A stretch of DNA of 48,698 bases from Bacillus pseudomycoides (GCF_002551005.1 NZ_NVOY01000018.1:1-48698), one strand, 5' to 3'; counted from the first letter of the stretch, positions 32,427-41,995 are shown. Numbers and translations are program-made. The notes: generated from the letters alone by a model not told the origin.

Positions 32427-33887
32427 GTGGAAGCTTTCGTTAATTGGCTAAATGGTATTGTTTGGAGCCCTGCACTTGTTTATTTATGTTTAGGAGTAGG
32501 TTTATATTTTTCAATTCGAACGAGATTTTTGCAAGTTAGATATGTAGGTGAAATGGTAAAGCTTACGTTTCAAGGGGAAAAGTCAGAAGCTGGTGTTTCT
32601 TCATTCCAAGCGTTAGCACTTTCTTTATCTGGACGAGTTGGAACAGGAAATATTGCCGGGGTGGCGACAGCGATTGCCTTCGGTGGACCAGGAGCGGTCT
32701 TTTGGATGTGGCTTGTAGCCTTTTTAGGGGCTGGTTCTGCTTATGTGGAATCAACACTTGCACAAATTTATAAGACAAAGCATAAAGGACAATTTCGCGG
32801 TGGTCCGGCGTATTACATTGAAAAGGGACTAGGAATAAAGTGGTATGCGATTATTTTTGTGATGGCGACAATTCTTGCGACAGGAATGTTGCTTCCTGGT
32901 GTACAGGCAAACAGCATTGCAGTGAGTTTAGAAACAGCTTTTGGTATTAATACGTCTGTATCGGGAGCGATATTAGTTCTTGTATTAGGGCTTATTATTT
33001 TTGGCGGTGTAAAGCGCATTGTTAATGTAGCGCAAGTTGTTGTACCGTTTATGGCGGTTGGGTATATTCTTGTAGCTTGTGTAATTGTCGGGATGAATAT
33101 TGATAAATTGCCAGATGCTTTTATGCTTATTATAAAAAGTGCATTTGCATTAGAAGCTGCATTTGGAGGAATTATTGGTTTAGCAATTTCATGGGGTGTA
33201 AAACGCGGCATTTATTCAAATGAAGCGGGCCAAGGAACAGGCCCTCATGCAGCAGCTGCTGCAGAAGTATCTCACCCGGTAAAACAAGGACTTGTACAAG
33301 CATTTTCTGTTTACATTGATACATTATTCGTTTGCTCTGCAACGGCCTTCATGATGATTATTACGGGGATGTATAACGTATTTGATGTAAGCGGAAAAGG
33401 GTTTCTTGTGAATAATTTGAACGGTGCGGAACCAGGTCCTGGGTATACGCAAGCAGCCGTTGAATCTGTGTTCCCTGGATTCGGAAGTGGTTTCGTTGCT
33501 ATTTCTCTTTTCTTCTTTGCATTTACAACGATTATGGCATACTACTACATTGCAGAAACAAATATTGCCTATTTAAATCGTGAGAAAGATCGCCCTTGGA
33601 TGATACTTATATTGAAGGTTATCTTCTTAGCAGTCGTATTCTACGGATGTGTGAAAACGGCAGCGACGGCATGGGCCCTTGGAGATATTGGTGTTGGCAT
33701 TATGGCATGGGTAAATATTATTGCCATTATATTCTTGCAAAAACCAGCACTGTTAGCATTGAAAGACTATGAGAAACAGAAGAAAGAAGGAAAAGATCCT
33801 GTATTTGATCCACAGGAACTCGGTATTAAAAATGCTGATTTTTGGGAGCATGAATATAGAAAAGATAAGCAAGAAGAAGTTTCCTAA
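32427..33887 (+). CDS. Sodium:alanine/glycine symporter (AGCS family)
   Basis: 486 aa, starting at GTG after AAGGAGGAGG. About 10-11 TM helices. Family motifs: GRVGTGNIAGVATAIAFGGPGAVFWMW (about 69-95) and ISWGVKRGIYSNEAGQGTGPHAAAAAEVSHP (about 254-284). It imports alanine or glycine with Na+; close relatives in bacilli are AlsT, so glutamine is possible too. The CodY-like box fits repression in rich medium. It is monocistronic with its own terminator. Confidence 0.9.
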   Translation: MEAFVNWLNGIVWSPALVYLCLGVGLYFSIRTRFLQVRYVGEMVKLTFQGEKSEAGVSSFQALALSLSGRVGTGNIAGVATAIAFGGPGAVFWMWLVAFLGAGSAYVESTLAQIYKTKHKGQFRGGPAYYIEKGLGIKWYAIIFVMATILATGMLLPGVQANSIAVSLETAFGINTSVSGAILVLVLGLIIFGGVKRIVNVAQVVVPFMAVGYILVACVIVGMNIDKLPDAFMLIIKSAFALEAAFGGIIGLAISWGVKRGIYSNEAGQGTGPHAAAAAEVSHPVKQGLVQAFSVYIDTLFVCSATAFMMIITGMYNVFDVSGKGFLVNNLNGAEPGPGYTQAAVESVFPGFGSGFVAISLFFFAFTTIMAYYYIAETNIAYLNREKDRPWMILILKVIFLAVVFYGCVKTAATAWALGDIGVGIMAWVNIIAIIFLQKPALLALKDYEKQKKEGKDPVFDPQELGIKNADFWEHEYRKDKQEEVS

Positions 33888-33895
33888 AAGAAGTG

Positions 33896-33934
33896 AAAGA
33901 AGCAAAGGAAGTGATTTCTTTGCTTCTTTTTTTG
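33896..33934 (+). terminator. Terminator of AGCS gene
   Basis: AAAGAAGCAAAGGAA (33896-33910) pairs, with one G-U, with TTTCTTTGCTTCTTT (33915-33929), followed by T residues. Confidence 0.85.
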
Positions 33935-33943
33935 TCTAAAAGA

Positions 33944-34137
33944 GGTTCATCACCGTAACATGGGGTTGATTTTTTGAAAATAAATCATTTTTAATACACG
34001 GAACGGAGAGTGGCGACTCCTGCGGGAATAGCGAGGAAAGCGAGACCCCGCAGGCTTGCCGAGGAGGCTCGCTCTCGCCCGCGGAAAGCGTCCACTCGGA
34101 GTGGATTGTACATCTTATATGTCACCCCTGTCTTTTT
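33944..34137. repeat. ~195-bp repeat, copy B (pairs with 8315-8514)
   Basis: Same orientation and nearly the same sequence as copy A. The inner stem is damaged here: the 3' arm reads CCCCGCAGGCTTGCCG instead of the perfect complement. It fills most of the gap before glnQ; the rest holds only the glnQ leader. Confidence 0.75.
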
Positions 34138-34220
34138 AAAAGATTACTAGTAATTTTTTTAGATGTTTTCGAATATAAAAAACTATACAGGCCTTTTGGG
34201 TTGTAAAGGAGGGGAGTAGA

Positions 34221-34949
34221 TTGATTGTTTTTCGCGATGTCAACAAGTATTACGGCAGCTTTCAAGTTTTAAAAAATATTAATTTACAAATTAAAAAAGG
34301 GGAAGTCGTCGTGGTCGTTGGGCCATCGGGATCAGGGAAAAGCACGTTGCTACGCTGCATGAATCAATTAGAGATGATCACGAATGGTGAATTGGTTGTA
34401 AATGGTGTAAACATACATGAGGGAAAGAAAGATATAAATCAATTAAGACGAAGTATCGGCATGGTATTTCAACATTTTTATTTATATCCTCATAAAACGG
34501 TGCTTCAAAATATTACATTTGCTCCAATAAAAGTACTCAAAAAGCCGAAAGAAGAAGCAGAAAAAATTGCCATGTTTTATTTAGAAAAAGTAGGGATTAA
34601 GGATAAAGTAAATGCCTATCCGCACCAACTATCAGGCGGGCAGCAACAGCGCGTTGCGATTGCAAGGGGACTAGCAATGAAGCCGGAGATTATGCTGTTT
34701 GATGAACCGACTTCAGCGCTTGATCCTGAAATGATTGGTGAGGTACTTGACGTGATGAAAACATTAGCAAAAGAAGGCATGACGATGGTTGTTGTTACAC
34801 ATGAGATGGGATTTGCCCGCGAGGTAGCTGATCGTATTTTATTTATGGACAAGGGTGAAATTGTGGAAGAGGCCTCGCCCGCTGATTTCTTTGTAAATCC
34901 AAAGCAAGAACGAGCAAGGCTATTTTTAAGTCGTGTGCTGAATCGTTAA
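34221..34949 (+). CDS. glnQ: Glutamine ABC transporter ATP-binding protein
   Basis: 242 aa, starting at TTG after AAAGGAGGGG. Polar amino-acid ABC ATPase: Walker A GPSGSGKS (34-41), LSGGQ signature (137-141), Walker B IMLFDEP (157-163), H-loop [10 protein letters not shown]. First gene of glnQ-glnH-glnM-glnP, the order known from B. subtilis. The next gene is 12 bp downstream. Powers uptake of glutamine or a related polar amino acid. Confidence 0.9.
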   Translation: MIVFRDVNKYYGSFQVLKNINLQIKKGEVVVVVGPSGSGKSTLLRCMNQLEMITNGELVVNGVNIHEGKKDINQLRRSIGMVFQHFYLYPHKTVLQNITFAPIKVLKKPKEEAEKIAMFYLEKVGIKDKVNAYPHQLSGGQQQRVAIARGLAMKPEIMLFDEPTSALDPEMIGEVLDVMKTLAKEGMTMVVVTHEMGFAREVADRILFMDKGEIVEEASPADFFVNPKQERARLFLSRVLNR

Positions 34950-34961
34950 GGGAGGAATTAG

Positions 34962-35786
34962 ATGATTAACATGAAAAAGTGGTTTACGCTTATCGTCTTT
35001 GCATGTTTATTTGTACTGATTGTAGCTGGTTGTGGAAATAAGAAAGAAAAAGAAGCTGTAAAAAATGAGAAAGAAACTGTTATTGATCAAATTAAGAAAC
35101 GCGGGAAATTAGTTGTCGGTGTGAAGCATGATACGAATCTATTTGGATTAAAGAACCCGGCAACTGGAAAGGTAGAAGGATTTGACATCGATGTTGCGAA
35201 AGCACTTGCGAAAAAAATTTTAGGCGATGAGAATAAACTAGAATTAAAAGAAGTTACTTCTAAAACGCGCATCCCGATGCTGAAAAACGGTGATATTGAC
35301 GCGATTATTGCGACAATGACAATTACTGAGGAACGTAAAAAAGAAGTTGACTTCTCGGATGTGTATTTTAAAGCTGGGCAATCTTTACTTGTAAAAAAAG
35401 GAAGCGGAATTAAAGATATAGCTGACGTGAAAAAGGGAGTAAAAGTGTTAGCTGTAAAAGGTTCTACTTCTACGAACAATATTCGTGCCAAAGCACCAGA
35501 AGCAACTGTGCTTGAATTTGAAAATTATAGCGAAGCGTTTACGGCATTGAAGGCAGGACAAGGCGATGTGTTAACAACAGATAATGCCATTTTATATGGT
35601 ATGGAAAAGCAAGACGCAAACTATGAAGTGGTTGGAAAAAAATTTACTGACGAACCGTATGGCATTGCGGTGAGAAAAGGAGAAACAGAGCTTACGAAAG
35701 TAATTAATGATTTATTAAAAGAGATGCAAGCAAACGGTGAATACGATAAATTGTATGAAAAGTGGATCGGGAAAAAGCCTGAGTAA
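34962..35786 (+). CDS. glnH: Glutamine ABC transporter substrate-binding lipoprotein
   Basis: 274 aa. The ATG at 34962 follows GGGAGGA. Lipoprotein signal with lipobox VAGC (Cys about residue 25). SBP family 3 domain from about 50: GKLVVGVKHDTNLFG, GFDIDVAKALAKKI, the ligand loop TMTITEERKKEVDFSDVYF and KAGQGDVLTTDNAIL. It binds the amino acid outside the cell and delivers it to GlnM/GlnP. A strong intercistronic hairpin follows. Confidence 0.9.
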   Translation: MINMKKWFTLIVFACLFVLIVAGCGNKKEKEAVKNEKETVIDQIKKRGKLVVGVKHDTNLFGLKNPATGKVEGFDIDVAKALAKKILGDENKLELKEVTSKTRIPMLKNGDIDAIIATMTITEERKKEVDFSDVYFKAGQSLLVKKGSGIKDIADVKKGVKVLAVKGSTSTNNIRAKAPEATVLEFENYSEAFTALKAGQGDVLTTDNAILYGMEKQDANYEVVGKKFTDEPYGIAVRKGETELTKVINDLLKEMQANGEYDKLYEKWIGKKPE

Positions 35787-35795
35787 AAATATAGG

Positions 35796-35820
35796 AGAGG
35801 ATGAGAAATTCTCATCCTCT
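35796..35820 (+). other. Intercistronic hairpin glnH-glnM
   Basis: AGAGGATGAGAA pairs with TTCTCATCCTCT, nearly loop-free. Only a short T-run follows, so partial termination or protection of upstream mRNA is likely. This would make more binding protein than permease. Confidence 0.6.
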
Positions 35821-35848
35821 TCTTATGAAGAAAGAGGGGGGAGCGTTT

Positions 35849-36505
35849 GTGCCCGATTTTTCGATTCTCTCAAATAATCTAGATTTGTATTTAGAGGGAT
35901 TCAAATATACGTTGCTGTCTAGTTTGATTGCGTTAATTGGGAGTTTTATTCTTGGCATTATCGTCGCAGTGACGCGAATTGCGCCAGTTCGCGTTTTAAA
36001 TTGGATTGGTGCAACATATGTAGAGTTTATTCGGAATATCCCTTTAGTTCTCATTGCGTTTGCTTTTTATTTTGCTTTTCCGATAATTGGCGTTACATTA
36101 AGCGGCTTTGTTGCTGGAACAACTGCCCTTACGATATATACAGCGGCCTTTATTACAGAGGCGATTCGGGCGGGAATTTTATCAGTTCCAAAAGGTCAGA
36201 TGGAAGCAGCTCGTTCTTCAGGCTTAACGTATGTACAAGCGATGTATTATGTCATTTTGCCGCAAGCGATAAAAATTGTGATTCCGCCGCTAGGTAATCA
36301 ATTTCTAAATTTAGTGAAGAACTCTTCTATACTAGGGATTATCGCAGGGGCGGACTTAATGTATCAAGGCGATTTAATCTCTACAAGAACATTTGTCACA
36401 TTTGATGTATATATCTTTGTTGGGGTGTTTTATTTACTTTTAACGGTTCCGCTTAGCATAGGTGTTCGATACTTAGAGAAACACTTGGCGAAAGGAGCTG
36501 TGTAA
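35849..36505 (+). CDS. glnM: Glutamine ABC transporter permease GlnM
   Basis: 218 aa, start GTG at 35849 five bases after AGAGGGGGGAG; an upstream ATG at 35801 would lie inside the hairpin. About five TM helices; typical HisM-type sequence YVEFIRNIPLVLIAFAFYF, and the EAA loop EAIRAGILSVPKGQMEAARSSGL. Forms the membrane channel with GlnP, whose ATG touches its stop codon. Confidence 0.88.
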   Translation: MPDFSILSNNLDLYLEGFKYTLLSSLIALIGSFILGIIVAVTRIAPVRVLNWIGATYVEFIRNIPLVLIAFAFYFAFPIIGVTLSGFVAGTTALTIYTAAFITEAIRAGILSVPKGQMEAARSSGLTYVQAMYYVILPQAIKIVIPPLGNQFLNLVKNSSILGIIAGADLMYQGDLISTRTFVTFDVYIFVGVFYLLLTVPLSIGVRYLEKHLAKGAV

Positions 36506-37150
36506 ATGGATTTTCGGGGTGCTTATACAGGAGATCATATTATTTTTTTATTAAAAGGATTACTTGTTACGTTAGAAATCGCCCTTATCGCAATCTTCCT
36601 TAGTTTTATCATTGGTAGCGTTATCGGTACGCTGCGATATGCGAAAATACCGGTTGTATCAGCAATACTTGCATTTATTGTTGAGATCATTCGTAATTTA
36701 CCGTTGTTATTAATTATTTTCTTTACGTATTTTGCGCTCCCAGAAGCTGGCTTGAAATTAGAAATTACAACGGCGGCTATTGTGGCTTTGACAATATTTG
36801 AAGCAGCGATGATATCAGAAATTGTTCGCAGCGGTTTATTTTCAATTGAGAAAGGGCAAATTGAAGCAGCGCGTGCGTCAGGATTATCGTATGTCCAAAC
36901 GCTGCAGCACATTATTTTACCACAAGCGCTGCGACGTATGGTGCCGCCGCTTGTCAGTCAGTTTATATCTCTTTTAAAAGATACATCGTTGGCAGTCGTC
37001 ATTTCATTGCCAGAATTAATGCATAATGCTCAAATTATAAATGGTCAAAATGTAAACTATATGATTCCAACCTTTCTTCTCGTTGCTTGTATGTATTTCA
37101 TTGTAAATTATAGTTTGTCTCTTTTTTCAAGACGACTAGAAAGTAGATAA
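36506..37150 (+). CDS. glnP: Glutamine ABC transporter permease GlnP
   Basis: 214 aa, starting directly after the glnM stop (TAA-ATG). Five TM helices; EIIRNLPLLLIIFF and the EAA loop SEIVRSGLFSIEKGQIEAARASGLSY. Second membrane subunit of the transporter. The operon ends just after it at a strong terminator that begins in its stop codon. Confidence 0.88.
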   Translation: MDFRGAYTGDHIIFLLKGLLVTLEIALIAIFLSFIIGSVIGTLRYAKIPVVSAILAFIVEIIRNLPLLLIIFFTYFALPEAGLKLEITTAAIVALTIFEAAMISEIVRSGLFSIEKGQIEAARASGLSYVQTLQHIILPQALRRMVPPLVSQFISLLKDTSLAVVISLPELMHNAQIINGQNVNYMIPTFLLVACMYFIVNYSLSLFSRRLESR

Positions 37151-37187
37151 CTCTTGCATTGTATTTTATGCAAGAGTTATTTTTTTA
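37148..37187 (+). terminator. Terminator of glnQHMP
   Basis: TAACTCTTGCAT (37148-37159) pairs with ATGCAAGAGTTA (37168-37179), followed by a run of T. Confidence 0.9.
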
Positions 37188-37213
37188 GAAAAATTTTAAT
37201 TTTATATAGAAAT

Positions 37214-37253
37214 TGTAAACGCTTTATTGTATATTTTTTATTATCAGAAAATT
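37214..37253. promoter_or_regulatory. cre-like and CodY-like sites before amino-acid permease
   Basis: TGTAAACGCTTTAT (37214-37227) matches the cre pattern except at its last two bases. TATTATCAGAAAATT (37239-37253) matches the CodY motif at 13 of 15 positions and lies 36 bp before the start codon. Confidence 0.45.
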
Positions 37254-37289
37254 TTAAAATTCAAAGGGGTATGCAAGGGGAGGAAGAAG

Positions 37290-38717
37290 ATGAATCAAAC
37301 AACGAATGAGCAATTACATCGTACAATGAAGAGTAGACATTTATTTATGATTGCACTTGGAGGAGTAATCGGAACAGGTTTCTTTCTCGGATCAGGATAT
37401 ACAATTAATCAAGCAGGACCAGGAGGAGCGATTCTCTCTTATTTAGTCGGTGGTTTAATTATGTATTTAACGATGCTTTGCCTTGGTGAACTAACAGTTG
37501 CCATGCCCGTTTCGGGATCGTTTCAAAAATATGCGACGAAATTTATCGGACCTGGAACAGGATTTATGATTGGCTGGCTGTATTGGTTAGGCTGGGCTGT
37601 AACGGTTGGGTTAGAGTTAACGTCAATTGGTTTAATGATGAAGAGATGGTTTCCAGATGTAAATGTTTGGGTATGGTGCCTTGTGTTCGGAGGACTTTTA
37701 TTCATTTCAAATGCAGTATCAGCAAAAAGCTATGCAGAACTAGAATTTTGGTTTTCAAGCATTAAAGTAATTACGATACTTGCATTTATTGTTCTTGGTG
37801 GAAGCGCATTGTTTGGCTTCTTACCATACGATGGAAAAGAAGCAGCACCGCTTTTTTCTAACTTTGTACATGATGGTGGATTATTTCCACATGGAATTGG
37901 AGCTGTGTTACTAACAATGATCACGGTAAACTTCTCTTTCCAAGGAACAGAGTTAATTGGGATTGCAGCAGGTGAAAGTAAGGAACCAGAAAAAACAATT
38001 CCACGTGCGATTCGCAATACAGTATGGAGAATTATGTTGTTCTTTATTTTAACAATCACAATTTTAGTAGGATTAATTTCTTGGAAAGAAGCAGGAGTGA
38101 TTGAAAGTCCGTTTGTTGTTGTTTTTGATAAAATTGGTATTCCATATGCAGCGGATATTATGAACTTTGTTATTATTACTGCTCTATTATCGGTAGCAAA
38201 TTCTGGATTATATGCAGCAACACGTATTTTATGGTCGCTAGCAAATGAGGGAATGGCACCAGATTCCTTTAAGAAGGTGAATAAAAGAGGGATCCCGATT
38301 ACAGCATTAGTTGTGACGATGATTATTGCAGCGCTATCGTTATTAACAAGCGTATTCGCAGAAAGTACTGTATATATGTATTTACTATCGATTGCAGGAT
38401 TATCTGCGGTGGCAAGTTGGATTATTATCGCATTTTCACAAATTCGCTTTAGACAACAATATGTAAAGAGCGGCGGCAAGTTAGAAGATTTAAAATATAA
38501 GACACCATTATATCCAATTGTTCCAATTGCAGCGCTTGTTTTAAACAGCATTGTTGTGGTTAGCTTAGCTTTCATCCCTGAACAGCGCATGGCATTATAT
38601 TGCGGCATTCCATTTATTATTTTTTGCTACATATATTATTATATAAATAAAAAGAGACAGAAAAAGGTAGAAATGGAAATGGAGAATACATATGCAACTA
38701 ATAGTCAAGCGCGATGA
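37290..38717 (+). CDS. Amino-acid permease (APC superfamily, AAT family)
   Basis: 475 aa from [24 protein letters not shown] precedes this ATG; a longer frame to 37227 crosses the CodY-like box. Twelve TM helices; AAT-family start [20 protein letters not shown] and [21 protein letters not shown]. Relatives transport arginine/ornithine, asparagine or branched-chain amino acids, so the substrate stays open. The 3' end overlaps the OsmC gene by 26 bp. Confidence 0.87.
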   Translation: MNQTTNEQLHRTMKSRHLFMIALGGVIGTGFFLGSGYTINQAGPGGAILSYLVGGLIMYLTMLCLGELTVAMPVSGSFQKYATKFIGPGTGFMIGWLYWLGWAVTVGLELTSIGLMMKRWFPDVNVWVWCLVFGGLLFISNAVSAKSYAELEFWFSSIKVITILAFIVLGGSALFGFLPYDGKEAAPLFSNFVHDGGLFPHGIGAVLLTMITVNFSFQGTELIGIAAGESKEPEKTIPRAIRNTVWRIMLFFILTITILVGLISWKEAGVIESPFVVVFDKIGIPYAADIMNFVIITALLSVANSGLYAATRILWSLANEGMAPDSFKKVNKRGIPITALVVTMIIAALSLLTSVFAESTVYMYLLSIAGLSAVASWIIIAFSQIRFRQQYVKSGGKLEDLKYKTPLYPIVPIAALVLNSIVVVSLAFIPEQRMALYCGIPFIIFCYIYYYINKKRQKKVEMEMENTYATNSQAR

Positions 38718-39069
38718 AATTATAACGAAGGTTCCATATGGTGAATTGCAAATTGGAAAAGAGAATGGGTATACACCATTAGAACTTCTCATTGCTTCAA
38801 TTGCAGGGTGCAGTGCCATTGTATTTCGAACGATTTTAGAAAAAAAACGTATTACGTATCATGAATTTACAATGGAAACAGAAATAAGAAGAAGTGAGGC
38901 ATTGTCAAAACCAGTGAAGAGTGTTCACATACACTATAAAATAAAGGCAGAAGGAATCACGCAAGAACAGTTAGAAAAGGCATTAAAGCTTGCGATGAAA
39001 AATTGTACAATTGTCCAATCTGTGAAGGATAGCATCGAAATTATTGAAACAATTGAATTGATTTCATAA
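38692..39069 (+). CDS. OsmC/Ohr family protein
   Basis: 125 aa. The start ATG lies inside the 3' end of the permease gene, with GGAG seven to eight bases upstream, so translation is probably coupled. OsmC fold: [20 protein letters not shown] with C40, and [10 protein letters not shown] with C104, the peroxidatic/resolving Cys pair of thiol peroxidases such as Ohr and OsmC. It may reduce organic hydroperoxides, but this short YhfA-like branch is not well characterised. The link to the permease is not understood. Confidence 0.82.
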   Translation: MQLIVKRDEIITKVPYGELQIGKENGYTPLELLIASIAGCSAIVFRTILEKKRITYHEFTMETEIRRSEALSKPVKSVHIHYKIKAEGITQEQLEKALKLAMKNCTIVQSVKDSIEIIETIELIS

Positions 39070-39075
39070 ACAAGT

Positions 39076-39126
39076 AAAGACTACCATTGCTATGTTTTGT
39101 ATACATAGTAATGGTAGTCTTTTTGT
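39076..39126 (+). terminator. Terminator of permease-osmC operon
   Basis: AAAGACTACCATT-CTATG (39076-39094) pairs with CATAG-AATGGTAGTCTTT (39104-39122), followed by T residues. Confidence 0.88.
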
Positions 39127-39252
39127 TATGGAAAAATCATCCTATCATTTCGTCTGTATAAATCTATTTTAGTTTTTCGACTTGTATTTATATAACATGA
39201 TTTTCGCCATTTTTTTATCGAAAAATACGAAAGTTTGTAAGAAATAAAATGA

Positions 39253-39299
39253 TTGACATTATTAGTTATAGAGTTTAATATTTAAAAACATTAAATATT
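39253..39299 (+). promoter_or_regulatory. marR promoter with overlapping operator
   Basis: TTGACA (39253-39258), 17 bp, TAATAT (39276-39281). The dyad AATATTT (39277-39283) / AAATATT (39293-39299) covers the -10 and start site, the usual place for an autorepressing MarR operator. Confidence 0.65.
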
Positions 39300-39326
39300 T
39301 TATTGTTTAAATAAGGGGTGGAAAAT

Positions 39327-39785
39327 ATGCAAAATGATATGACTCATATAGATAAAATTCAAGCTCTTGCATTTTCTATTAGCAAGAAATTGCAAACGGA
39401 GTTATTAGAGAAATTACAGTCATCTGGATTAACACCACCGCAATTTTATATTTTAAAAATTTTAGATCATTACGGCGCATCAAGAGCAACAACATTAGCG
39501 AAGAAAATGTATGTGAAACCGAGTGCAATTACAGTAATGATTGATCGTTTAATCGATCACGAGTTGGTTTTGCGTTATCATGATGAAAATGATCGCCGCG
39601 TGGTTGTAATTGAGTTAACGACAAAGGGGAAAGCTGTTTTAGAAGAAGCAATGATTGTTCGTAATCAACATATTGCCAAGTACTTTTCCGAATTAGAAGT
39701 ACAAGAGAGAGAAGACTTGTTGCGATTATTTGAAAAACTAGAAGCAATTATTTGTCAATCATCAGAGAAGAAAGATACAAAATAA
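39327..39785 (+). CDS. MarR-family transcriptional regulator
   Basis: 152 aa from MQNDMTHIDK, with AAGGGGTGG five bases before the ATG at 39327; an in-frame GTG at 39318 lies in the ribosome site. Winged helix-turn-helix at about 48-110 (GASRATTLAKKMYVKPSAITVMIDRLIDHELV, then wing DENDRRVVVIELT). It probably represses itself and the drug exporter that follows 19 bp later, releasing DNA when a small toxic molecule binds. Confidence 0.88.
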   Translation: MQNDMTHIDKIQALAFSISKKLQTELLEKLQSSGLTPPQFYILKILDHYGASRATTLAKKMYVKPSAITVMIDRLIDHELVLRYHDENDRRVVVIELTTKGKAVLEEAMIVRNQHIAKYFSELEVQEREDLLRLFEKLEAIICQSSEKKDTK

Positions 39786-39804
39786 AGAGAGTTGAGGAGA
39801 TTAC

Positions 39805-41436
39805 ATGGAACAACAAGCAAATCAAAATAGAACGTTGTTGTTAATTGGTTTAGTTATCGCGATGCTATTTGCTGCATTAGACGGAACAATCGTTGGTACA
39901 GCAATGCCGCGTATTGTCGGTGAACTTGGCGGATTAAGTTTAATGACATGGTTAACAACAGCATATATGTTATCATCAACAACGGTTGTACCAATCGCCG
40001 GTAAATTAGCCGACTTGTTAGGTCGCCGCACTGTATATATGACAGGATTAATCGTCTTCATGATTGGTTCTGCGCTTTGTGGTATGGCAAATGGTATGAC
40101 AGAATTAATTATTTTCCGTGGTATTCAAGGGCTTGGCGGCGGTATTATGATGCCGATGGCTATGATTATCATTGGGGATATGTTTACAGGAAAAGAACGT
40201 GCGAAATGGCAAGGGATTTTTGGAGCACTTTATGGTCTTGCTTCTGTCATTGGTCCGCAAATTGGTGGTTGGATTGTTGATTCAATGAACTGGAGATGGG
40301 TATTCTACATTAACTTACCAGTTGGGATTTTAGCGACCATCTTTATCGCAATGGGTTTAAAAGGGAAGAAACAAACAGGGCCAATTCAAATTGACATCGC
40401 TGGTATTTTCACTATGATTGTCGGTGTTGTGAGCTTATTATTAGCATTAACATTTGGCGGAAAAGACTATGCTTGGGATTCTTGGCAAATCATTGGGTTA
40501 TTTGCGCTTGCGGTTATTGGTCTTATAAGCTTTGTGATGGTTGAGAAAAAAGCGAAAGAACCGATTTTACCTGTCCATTTCTTTAAAAATCGTACATTTA
40601 CATTATTAAATGCAATTGGTTTCTTTATGAGTATTGGAATGTTCGGAGCAATCATGTTTGTTCCATTCTTTATGCAAGGTATTGTCGGTGTAAGTGCTGC
40701 TGAATCAGGAACGATTATGACGCCAATGATGATCACGATGATCATCACGAGTATTGTTGGCGGTCAGCTTGTGTTAAAAGTTGGAGTAAAACCACAAATT
40801 ATTACTGGGATGCTGGTTATGGCTGGCGGCTTTGGGATGTTAACGACTATGGATATGCATACAAGTAAGCTCGTTGCAACGTCGTATATGATGATTATTG
40901 GTTTCGGAATGGGCCTTGTAATGCCAACTTTAACATTAGCATTACAAGAAAGTTTCCCGAAAAAAGATCTTGGAATTGTAACTTCATCAAGTCAATTCTT
41001 CCGTCAAATTGGTGGTACATTTGGGATTACAATTTTAGGTTCCATTATGAATAACACATCCGGTACAGTATTAACAGAGAAATTAGTGCCTGTACTGAAT
41101 ACGTTCCCACCACAAGCAGGGGAAATCGTGACGAAGTTTAAAGATATGATTCACACAGATCCACAAGGGCTATATTCAATGTTATTTAGTCCAGAAGCAT
41201 TGAAGAAAATGCCAGAAGCAATTGCAAATAGCATTGTGCCTGTATTAAAGACATCATTATTAGATTCTCTTCATCATGTATTTATAACTGGATTAGTATT
41301 TATTCTAGTTGGTGCCGTATTTACATTGTTCTTGAAGAAAATTAACCTTTCTGATCGTAAAAAGGGAACAGAAGAACAAAAGAGTGAAGTAGAAGAGAAA
41401 GAAGAAAAAGATGCAAGTGTATCTGTTTCATCATAA
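39805..41436 (+). CDS. MFS drug exporter, DHA2 family (14 TM)
   Basis: 543 aa, EmrB/QacA/LmrB type. Motif D1 ALDGTIVGTAMPRI near residue 25, motif A GKLADLLGRRTVYM (about 66-79) and motif C GLASVIGPQIGGW (about 148-160). C-terminal tail charged (KKGTEEQKSEVEEKEEK). It exports lipophilic or cationic drugs in exchange for protons. Control by the MarR gene upstream is inferred from the operon. Substrates unknown. Confidence 0.9.
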   Translation: MEQQANQNRTLLLIGLVIAMLFAALDGTIVGTAMPRIVGELGGLSLMTWLTTAYMLSSTTVVPIAGKLADLLGRRTVYMTGLIVFMIGSALCGMANGMTELIIFRGIQGLGGGIMMPMAMIIIGDMFTGKERAKWQGIFGALYGLASVIGPQIGGWIVDSMNWRWVFYINLPVGILATIFIAMGLKGKKQTGPIQIDIAGIFTMIVGVVSLLLALTFGGKDYAWDSWQIIGLFALAVIGLISFVMVEKKAKEPILPVHFFKNRTFTLLNAIGFFMSIGMFGAIMFVPFFMQGIVGVSAAESGTIMTPMMITMIITSIVGGQLVLKVGVKPQIITGMLVMAGGFGMLTTMDMHTSKLVATSYMMIIGFGMGLVMPTLTLALQESFPKKDLGIVTSSSQFFRQIGGTFGITILGSIMNNTSGTVLTEKLVPVLNTFPPQAGEIVTKFKDMIHTDPQGLYSMLFSPEALKKMPEAIANSIVPVLKTSLLDSLHHVFITGLVFILVGAVFTLFLKKINLSDRKKGTEEQKSEVEEKEEKDASVSVSS

Positions 41437-41469
41437 AAAAAAGCATCGCCAGTAGTGGCGATGCTTTTT
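41436..41469 (+). terminator. Terminator of marR-mfs operon
   Basis: AAAAAGCATCGCC pairs with GGCGATGCTTTTT around AGTAGT. Confidence 0.9.
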
Positions 41470-41559
41470 ATGTGTAATCGTAATTTTTACTAGTGAGAGA
41501 GCGATTTTGGATGTTGAAAAAGTAAAGGAGTTTGGCGTTATTTTGTCATTTACAAATAA

Positions 41560-41607
41560 TTGACGGATTTTCATGAATACGTTATATTATTTTCGTAAAC
41601 GGTTACA
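41560..41607 (+). promoter_or_regulatory. Ribose-operon promoter and LacI/cre-type operator
   Basis: TTGACG (41560-41565), 17 bp, TATATT (41583-41588), then CGTAAACGGTTACA (41594-41607), which fits the LacI-family/cre pattern at 13 of 14 bases. The control region is intact although the repressor gene behind it is broken. Confidence 0.7.
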
Positions 41608-41627
41608 TATGATGGAAAGTGAAAAGA

Positions 41628-41995
41628 ATGTATACGATAAAAGACTTCGCTAAACTAGTAGAGGTATCTGTTGCAACTATGTCAAGGAGTGGCTATGTGC
41701 ATGAAGATACGCTTCAAAAAGTAAAGCGAGCATGATAAGCCAAGTACGGTGGCACGTTCTCTATAGAATAAGAGTTATCGTTTAATCGAGTTAATCGTCC
41801 AAACATCATAAATCCATTCTTTCCAGAGGTAGCCCGGACGGTAGAAGACGTAGCTCATAAACAAAGATATACAGTTGTATTATGTATTTCTGATGGAAGT
41901 TGCACTTTATTGTTGCAAAAAATCCGTAAAATAGCGGTAATTACATGAATTTTAAAGTACCGGTTATAGCAATGGATCGTATCGCATTGGGTACA
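41628..41995 (+). pseudogene. rbsR: Remnant of ribose repressor gene (LacI family)
   Basis: The first 36 codons read MYTIKDFAKLVEVSVATMSR then SGYVHEDTLQKVKRA and stop: a LacI-family DNA-binding head with part of the recognition/hinge region missing. In other frames follow PNIINPFFPEVARTVEDVAH...YTVVLCISD (about 41798-41898) and KVPVIAMDRI (about 41957-41986), both typical of RbsR. Frameshifts and large internal deletions make it non-functional; a full gene would be about 980 bp. Confidence 0.85.
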
